The notes below the pieces were generated by a model that searched no databases, was not told the origin of the DNA, and saw only the letters and a list, made by a program, of their open reading frames with translations. This document shows, piece after piece, positions 58,451 to 64,000 of a stretch of 64,000 nucleotides of DNA; the stretch's first letter is position 1; every line of letters begins with the position of its first letter. The translations under genes and the position numbers were made by a program. The DNA comes from Chelydra serpentina (lineage: Eukaryota; Chordata; Testudines; Chelydridae), in contig JBAIAC010000007.1 in the NCBI GenBank assembly GCA_037349315.1, positions 52,105,001-52,169,000 on the forward strand. The letters are read 5' to 3'.

Positions 58451-60379
58451 TTCAGAGTGCTGCAGACTTCTCTGCCTTGTTCCCCAGTGAGGTCAAATAA
58501 CCGTTTTAGTTTCCTGCTGTGTCGTCCTGCATGGCCAGGCCTGTGAACAGCTCGAACTCCTCCTTCCACCAGGTCCATCATTGGGGTAGGTTTGTGTCAC
58601 AGGCCCTGGTGTCGACAAGGAGAAGGTAGAGGAAGAGGAGGAGGATGGGGGACATGCAACGGGGGGTCAAGCTATGCTGCGAGACATAGAAGCTGTTTGA
58701 GACTCCACCGCAGTCAGTCCTGGCAGTCGAGCATGGGCGAGCCCGATGCAGGGGAAGTAACCTTGGGTACGTGTGTACATTTATTTCCAGTTACAATGAT
58801 GTACTGATGGCACCCCCAACGTAACAGGACACATCTAGTGACTTTTCATTAATTTACTCATATTAGAAGAGGTTTAAGTACAACAGAGGGAGAGTTATTA
58901 TCTGCTTGTCATTTCCCTGTAGAGTTAGACCTGGGGGGGGGGGGGGGGGGGCGAGGGAGCGGGCTGCAGAGCAGTTTCTTTATGTACACAGGGACATCCC
59001 TTGAATCCTCCTGTCTGAACTTGATGAAACTTCCATGGAGATACTCTGCAATCTTCTGCTGAAGGCTTCTAGGGAGGGCAGCCTTATTTCTCCCTCTGCG
59101 GTTGGACACTTTCCCACGCCAGTCAGTGATAACTTCGTTAGGCACCATTGCAGTAAACAGGCTAGCAGTCTTTGGGCCCAGGCGGTTTCAGGACAGCAGC
59201 AGCAGCTGTGCTGTCTGTGCTTTTGTTAAACTCAGGAGTGAGAGCTCAGCTAAAATCCCCACGGCCTGTGGAGAAAGGTGCCGCATTCAGTGCCATTGCC
59301 CTATCATATTTCATGCAACTGAGTAATTCTATCCTCAATTCTCTCACCCCTGGTGAACCGTACTTATGGCTGGTGCTGTGAGTGGCACCATGCACAAGCA
59401 TTCCAAAGCAGAAGTTTCAATAAGTATGTTGCGTTTAAAACTTTAGGGGAGCAAGGGAAGGGACTTCTGAATCTTAACTTTCACTTTCCACTGTGACTAT
59501 ACTGACAATCACTCTCTGTGTTTTATCTGTAACTGCTGCTGTTGTGGCCTTGAGGTTCCCCCTCTACACCCATGGAAATCTTGAGCCAGATAAGGAGAAA
59601 GAAGATGACTTAGACTGACATGTTCAGTAAGTTCCTGCAAGCCAGTGCTGCATCAGACTGAACAGAGGGCCTGAGGGGTGAACATTGCAGACTGTGTGGA
59701 GAAGGAAAGAGTGGACAGGAGAAAAGCCCAGAAGTCGGAGTGGGTGATGGGTCTTCTCTGGTAGCACACACAGATACTACAGACTCATGGAAAACTCCAC
59801 TGCAGCACCTCCCTATATCCCTCTCAACATTACACATGGCATTGGGGCCACATCCGTACCCCACTACTTCACTCCGGGGGACATTGACAGCCACAACTTC
59901 TCATACACTGGCCAGTGAGAGCCATGGTTGATGTATATGTTGCTAAAATGGACATAAATGTTCCATTCTTTAAATTCTGTTCCGTAAATTTGTTAAGGTT
60001 TTAATGTATTTGCTTTTAACTTGCACAAAATTATTTGAAATGTTTTTGTTACTCAATAAAATTAAAATAATTAATCTTTATTGGTTCCTAACACATTCTG
60101 CAGTATGGCTGGTGGTATTGAAAGCACCCATTCACCTGTGATTGTAAACTTTGACACAACTCACAGAATCTGTGACAAACAGTGTAATAGTTATAAATGT
60201 ACAGCCAGCTCCACACAATTCCTAACAGGCACCCAAACTGCAGGGCCAGGTAGAGCACAGTACACTATAACCCATTACTGCGGTTCACTGTTAAAGTGGT
60301 CTTTCAAAGCCTCCCTGAGCCGTATAGCTCCACATTGAGCTCTTCTGATAGCCCTTGTATCTGGTTATTCAAGCTCAAC
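58451..60379. other. Probable Harbinger-element interior, no clear ORF
   Basis: No intact gene was recognised. A G19 homopolymer lies at 58933-58951. The minus-strand frame at 58909-59148 (VSNRRGRNKAALPRSL, then KIAEYLHGSF) might be a remnant of an accessory protein but has no motif I can name. An AT-rich part with aataaaattaaaa lies at 60055-60070. Confidence 0.35.
58933..58951. repeat. Poly-G run (19 G)
   Basis: Nineteen consecutive G on the plus strand, followed by cgagggagcggg. A candidate G-quadruplex, and also a likely place for assembly length error. Confidence 0.9.
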
Positions 60380-60389
60380 AGACAGCTGC

Positions 60390-61600
60390 TCCACCTCCAC
60401 CCTAGTGGCAACTTTTCCCCCTCACAGATATTATGCAGGACACATCAGGCAGCTATAACCATTGGGACAGTTTTCTCACTGAGACCAAATCTTGTGAGTA
60501 AACAGCACCAGTGTCCCTTCAGTCTACCATAAGCGCATTCAACTGTCATTCTGCATTTGCTGAGCTGGTAGCTGAATCTTTCCTTGGTGCTATCGAGGTG
60601 ACTGGTGTACAGCTTCATGAGCCAGGGGAATAAGGGGCAGGCTGGGTTCTCCAGGATCACTATTGGCATTTCAACATTGCCAATGATAATCTGCCAGTTG
60701 GGCAAGAAATTCCCTGCTTGTAGCTTTCTGAACAGTCCTGTGTTCTTAAAGATGGGAGAATCATGCACCTTCTCGGACCAGCCCACATTGATGTCAGTGA
60801 AGTGTCCCTGGTGATCCACCAATGCTTGCATAACCATAGAAAAGTAGCCCTTTCTGTTTGATGTATTCTGTGGAAAGGTGGTCTGGTGCCATAATAGGGA
60901 TGTGCTCCATGTCTATTGCTCCACTGCAGTTCAGGAACGCCATAGCTGCAAATCTACCCACTATGTCCTGCACATCACCAAGAGTCACAATCCTGCGTAG
61001 CAGGAGATGATTAATGGCCCTGCACACTTGCATGACAATGGACCCCACAGTGGATTTTCCAACTCCAAAATAATTTTTCCCACTGATTTGTAGCAATCCA
61101 GTGTTGCACGTTTCCACAGTGTGATCGCCACTCATTTCTCCACTGCCAGTGCAGCTCCCATTTCGATGTCCCTGAGCAGGAGTCCTGGGGCGAACTCAGC
61201 ACACAGATCCAGGAATGTGGCCTTGAGCATCCTAAAGTTCTTCAGCCATTGCTTGTCATCCCACGCCTGCATTATGATGCAATCCCACCAGTCAGTGCTC
61301 ATTTCTCAGGCCCAGAAGCAGTGCTCCACCATCTGCAGCTGCTCCATGAATGCCAACAACCACCTTGAATTGGTTCTCACGATGTCCCATGGCAACCTGA
61401 CCTCCAGGAAATCATTGTGTTCCCTGCAGCTCTTCCGGCTCTGCAAATACCGGAGGCGCATGTGTCCTGTGCCTGGAATGCTCATGACAGTAGTGCAGAG
61501 CTGTGCAGGCTCCTGTCAGAGATGGCGGACAGCAACAAGTCCCACATGAGTTTGTGGAACTTTCAAAATAGGTGCGAAAATTATGGGACAGCAATGGCAT
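60390..61600 (-). pseudogene. PIF/Harbinger transposase (HARBI1-like), frameshifted
   Basis: Read on the minus strand, the order is MLKATFLDLCAEFAPGLL, then a block with VAITLWKRATLDCYKS and GKSTVGSIVMQV, then GAIDMEHIPIM, VGWSEKVHDSPIF, CPLFPWLMKLYT and TVECAYGRLKGHW. These are the conserved blocks of the DDE_Tnp_4 endonuclease, with candidate acids D at about 60911-60913, D at 60760-60762 and E at 60538-60540. The protein is split by a frameshift near 60800-60840, a stop after the AALAVEK-like block near 61130 and other breaks. The usual IDGTHI motif reads IDMEHI. It is a decayed copy, not a domesticated gene. The terminal tag at 61880-61899 resembles Harbinger ends. Confidence 0.8.
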
Positions 61601-61849
61601 TATTGGGGGAAGAAAACTGCATGATGGGAATTTGACCCTGCAGTCCCAGTCACCCTTGCATGACTCATTTCTGCCCCATCATGCATTGCCAGAAGTTCCC
61701 AACAGACAGTGCACTGGACTGTGGTGAGTTGCACACTGGGATACCAACCCATGGTGACTGAAACAAACACTCCTGGGGAGTACGGGCAGCGCTGATGCAA
61801 GGAACCAATTATGCATGCACACAAGCGATACACTAACTGCAGCAGCCTT

Positions 61850-61899
61850 ATGCCGACATAAGTTGAGTCAACAAAAGTTTGTAGTGTAGACATGCTCTT
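61850..61899 (-). mobile_element. Probable Harbinger terminal inverted repeat
   Basis: On the minus strand this reads gagcatgtctacactacaaa then cttttgttgactcaacttat, similar to the gtctacac ends of the Harbinger MITEs at 21997 and 34144. A tta follows on the plus strand at 61900-61902. The matching left end was not found. Confidence 0.45.
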
Positions 61900-61929
61900 A
61901 GACATAGGGTTATGAATTTCCTCTCTCTA

Positions 61930-63161
61930 CCTTGCTAGCCATGGACCAATGGGATACATCATCAGTAAACAAAGCAATCAGCTCACAGGCAGTGGGGAAG
62001 ACTTAATCTGTATTGTAAAATTGCAGCAGGAAACATCACATGGGAACTCAACATGAGGGGACACTTTGATCAAGATGGCAGGACACTGAATCCCCCAGGA
62101 GACCTTCCTGGCTCTTGATACCAGGACAATGAACTTTGGGGGAATATATGGAACTGGAAAAGGACTTTGGGTTATCCTTCACCCGAGGAGACAAAGAAGC
62201 TGAGTGCTCTGGGCTCTGTGTTGGAACTCAGCCAAAGATTGGCCACCATGCTGGAAGAATGATGGCAGTGAGAAAACTACTTTGAACTAGTTTGAATGGG
62301 CGGCAAGTATCATAGGCCCGTGGAATCTAAGCCTTCCCAAACATCCTTGCATGCCCCCATCCACGCTCTGCCCCCAGGTCCCCTCCGGCTTCCCACTCTT
62401 CCCCCCACCTGGGGCTAGGGCAGCCTGTGGCTGGGACTTGGGACAGCTGGGGCCGGTGCTTGCACCACCCGGCACTCCAGGGCTGGGGCCGCTGGGGCCA
62501 CGCCACCCGCCCAGTGCTCTGGTGTTGGGGGTGCTCAGGCAGCCCGGGGCTGGAGTAGAAAGGCCAGCAGCTGCGTTGGGGGGGCTCTGGGATCTGGTGG
62601 GGGAGGGAAGGGGCCTCTGGCAGAAGGAGCAGAGCCGAGGGCTAACCTTCCCCAAGGGGCGATTCACGCGCCACCCATGCTAGTTTGTTAAGTTAGACTG
62701 TAATCTTAGAAGCATATTTTAACTCTTGTTTGTTTGTAACCATTTCTGTCCCAAATCCGTGTACCTGATGTCACTTAAGCCTATGTCCTTTTGTTAATAA
62801 ACTTGTTTCACGTTTACTATAAACCAACTCAGTGCTGTGCATTGAAGTGGAGGGTGTGTAAACCCCAGTGAAGCTAACAGCCTGCTGTGTATTTTCTCTT
62901 TCTGAGCAGCAAACTTGATCATTTCTGTGAGGGTGCAGTGAGAGGGACTGGACACTCCAGGGGAGACAGTTTTGGGGAGCCTGAGGACTGGAGGGGCAGA
63001 GTAACCAGGCTGGTGGGAGTCAGGGTCAGGCCATTGTGCTGGGAGGAGGCTGCTGGTGTCAAGACTCTGAGCCAAAGCAGCACAGCACAGAAGCACCCAA
63101 GGTTACAGAGCAGGCGGTGACACAACCCCTTACTGGTCTGGGTGAGCCCCCTAAAGCATCA
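61930..63161 (+). mobile_element. LTR-like element (plus), inverted relative to 55321 copy
   Basis: The 62700-63161 part (aataaacttgtttcacg, tcagtgctgtgcattgaagt, ccccttactggtctgggtga, ending aagcatcaca) mirrors the minus-strand LTR at 55321-55710. A GC-rich insert occupies 62310-62690. The 5' boundary is approximate. Confidence 0.45.
62310..62690 (+). repeat. GC-rich dispersed repeat, second copy
   Basis: It starts aatctaagccttcccaaaca, then ctctgcccccaggtcccctc, homologous in opposite orientation to the right end of the block at 56760-57885. Overlapping frames here are compositional. Confidence 0.55.
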
Positions 63162-63319
63162 CAAAAAAGAAGAGGAACACCAGGCCCATTTGAAAGTGCA
63201 GGGAGACTCTTAGGTAAGCAGAGAGAATTAAATCATTATATGTACATATAATTTGGAGAGGTATTCAGATACCAAGGAGAAGGGCACCATATAAGCACCA
63301 CGATAGATCAGATCAAATA
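63162..63319. other. No feature recognised
   Basis: Short spacer between the LTR-like element and the SINE-like tail. Confidence 0.4.
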
Positions 63320-63425
63320 GAATATTTGGGTTGTAAGCTCTCTCGGGCAGCGACTGTCTTTTTGTTCTGTCTTAGCACTACGGAGCCTAAATACTGTGGT
63401 AATACAAAACATCAAGTAATAATAA
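63320..63425 (+). mobile_element. SINE/LINE 3' tail (second copy)
   Basis: It contains ttgtaagctctctcgggcag, gactgtctttttgttctgtc and a tail of taatacaaa...aataataat, the same family as 22683-22790. Confidence 0.5.
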
Positions 63426-63449
63426 TTACCAGACTTGAATTTAGTCAGA

Positions 63450-63625
63450 ATTTAATATCACTGCTCTTAAAAAAGTGCCATGAGATCTTTAGTGGTTGCC
63501 AGGACCACAGTTTTTTTTAACATCACACCGGGGAAGGATGCCAACTAGGTCACCAGTACCACTTTCGGCAGCACGCAAGTGTTCCTTGGGGGTCTCCCAT
63601 CCTCGTACTGACCAAGTCGTGCTTA
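63450..63625 (-). mobile_element. 5S-rRNA-like SINE (minus)
   Basis: On the minus strand it reads ctaagcacgacttggtcagt then acgaggatgggagacc, close to the internal promoter region of 5S rRNA (ctaagcagg...cctggttagtacttggatgggagacc). The following sequence to about 63450 (gtgccatgagatctttagtg on plus) is a dispersed repeat body. The 5S part is too short to be a 5S gene. Confidence 0.6.
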
Positions 63626-63755
63626 GGCCCTGATCCTGAAATGAGCTCCATGCAGGCAGACCCCCCTGACCCCAAGCAGAGCCTCGTTGACATTAATGGG
63701 CTCCCCTGTGGGCACAGAGATCCGACTGCATAGAGCTCATTGCATGATCAGGACC
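63626..63755. repeat. Palindromic MITE-like repeat
   Basis: Ends ggccctgatcctgaaatgag/ctccatgca and tgcatagagctcattgcatg/atcaggacc are near complements, and a ccccaagcagagcctcgttg / gggctcccctgtgg centre separates them. Confidence 0.5.
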
Positions 63756-64000
63756 TAGACAGTAAGATGTGATGAGATCAAGGAACAGGAGCGAATGTGG
63801 CCCTAGTCAGAAATCAGTGAGGGAAAAGATAGCTAAACTGCTTTGCTAAAATGTACCTCCCATTCTGTTTCAACATATTTTCATTCATGTCAAGATTGAA
63901 CATGAAGTCCATCAGTATCAGAGTCATACTTTTTCAATGATGCTGTTACAGTCCTTCATAAAGACCCTCAATTTGCAAGCCAGTCCTGCAAAATTTTCCT
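63756..64000. other. No feature recognised
   Basis: AT-rich end of the window, no exon or repeat identified. Confidence 0.4.

Noticed and set aside
63540..63625. Possible 5S rRNA gene
   Set aside because: Only the internal promoter-like portion matches; the remainder diverges, as in 5S-derived SINEs.

Overview
The window is vertebrate nuclear DNA, most likely from a turtle or a close sauropsid relative. The evidence is the repeat content: CR1 LINE tails carrying the ATAGAATC motif, MIR-like and L2-like remnants, several LTR families, Penelope-like (PLE) tails, a HARBI1-type transposase, and many short inverted-repeat elements with intact target-site duplications (TSDs). No prokaryotic gene organisation, CRISPR array, rRNA operon or convincing tRNA was seen. 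The taxon call rests on repeat families I recognise by eye, not on a search.

The one host gene I can support lies on the minus strand and is spread over about 36 kb. Five phase-0 exons with canonical splice sites are visible, in transcription order: 46860-46747, 43412-43308, 41906-41745, 26120-25968 and 10830-10756. The first four encode the N-terminal coiled coil and following modules of a CCDC9-family protein, best matching CCDC9B (C15orf52). The fifth, 75-nt exon is open only in the frame the previous exon demands, so it probably continues the same gene. The first exon(s), the remaining C-terminal exons and the promoter are not recognised and may lie outside the window.

The rest is intronic or intergenic DNA dominated by mobile elements. 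Left part (1-11 kb): a probable solo LTR, L2-like and CR1 fragments, another LTR, PLE insertions and a GC-rich hAT MITE. Middle (11-47 kb, mostly CCDC9B introns): a second hAT MITE family of 123-125 bp, GC-rich hAT MITEs, a hAT element keeping the transposase C-terminus, PIF/Harbinger MITEs, foldback PLE copies, a 5'-inverted PLE fragment with a GIY-YIG endonuclease remnant, and a GC-rich minisatellite. Right part (51-64 kb): a decayed Ty3/gypsy-type retroelement on the minus strand (gag, protease, RT, RNase H, integrase) broken by two LTRs, a CR1 tail, a hAT MITE and a GC-rich repeat, followed by a broken PIF/Harbinger transposase, an inverted LTR copy and a 5S-rRNA-like SINE.

Nothing here amounts to a new multi-gene system. 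The best-supported observations are the exactly defined TSDs (8 bp for hAT, 11-14 bp for PLE, 3 bp for Harbinger, 5 bp for one LTR), the foldback architecture of the PLE copies, a MITE sitting 18 nt inside a CCDC9B intron, and two duplicated symmetric exons in CCDC9B.
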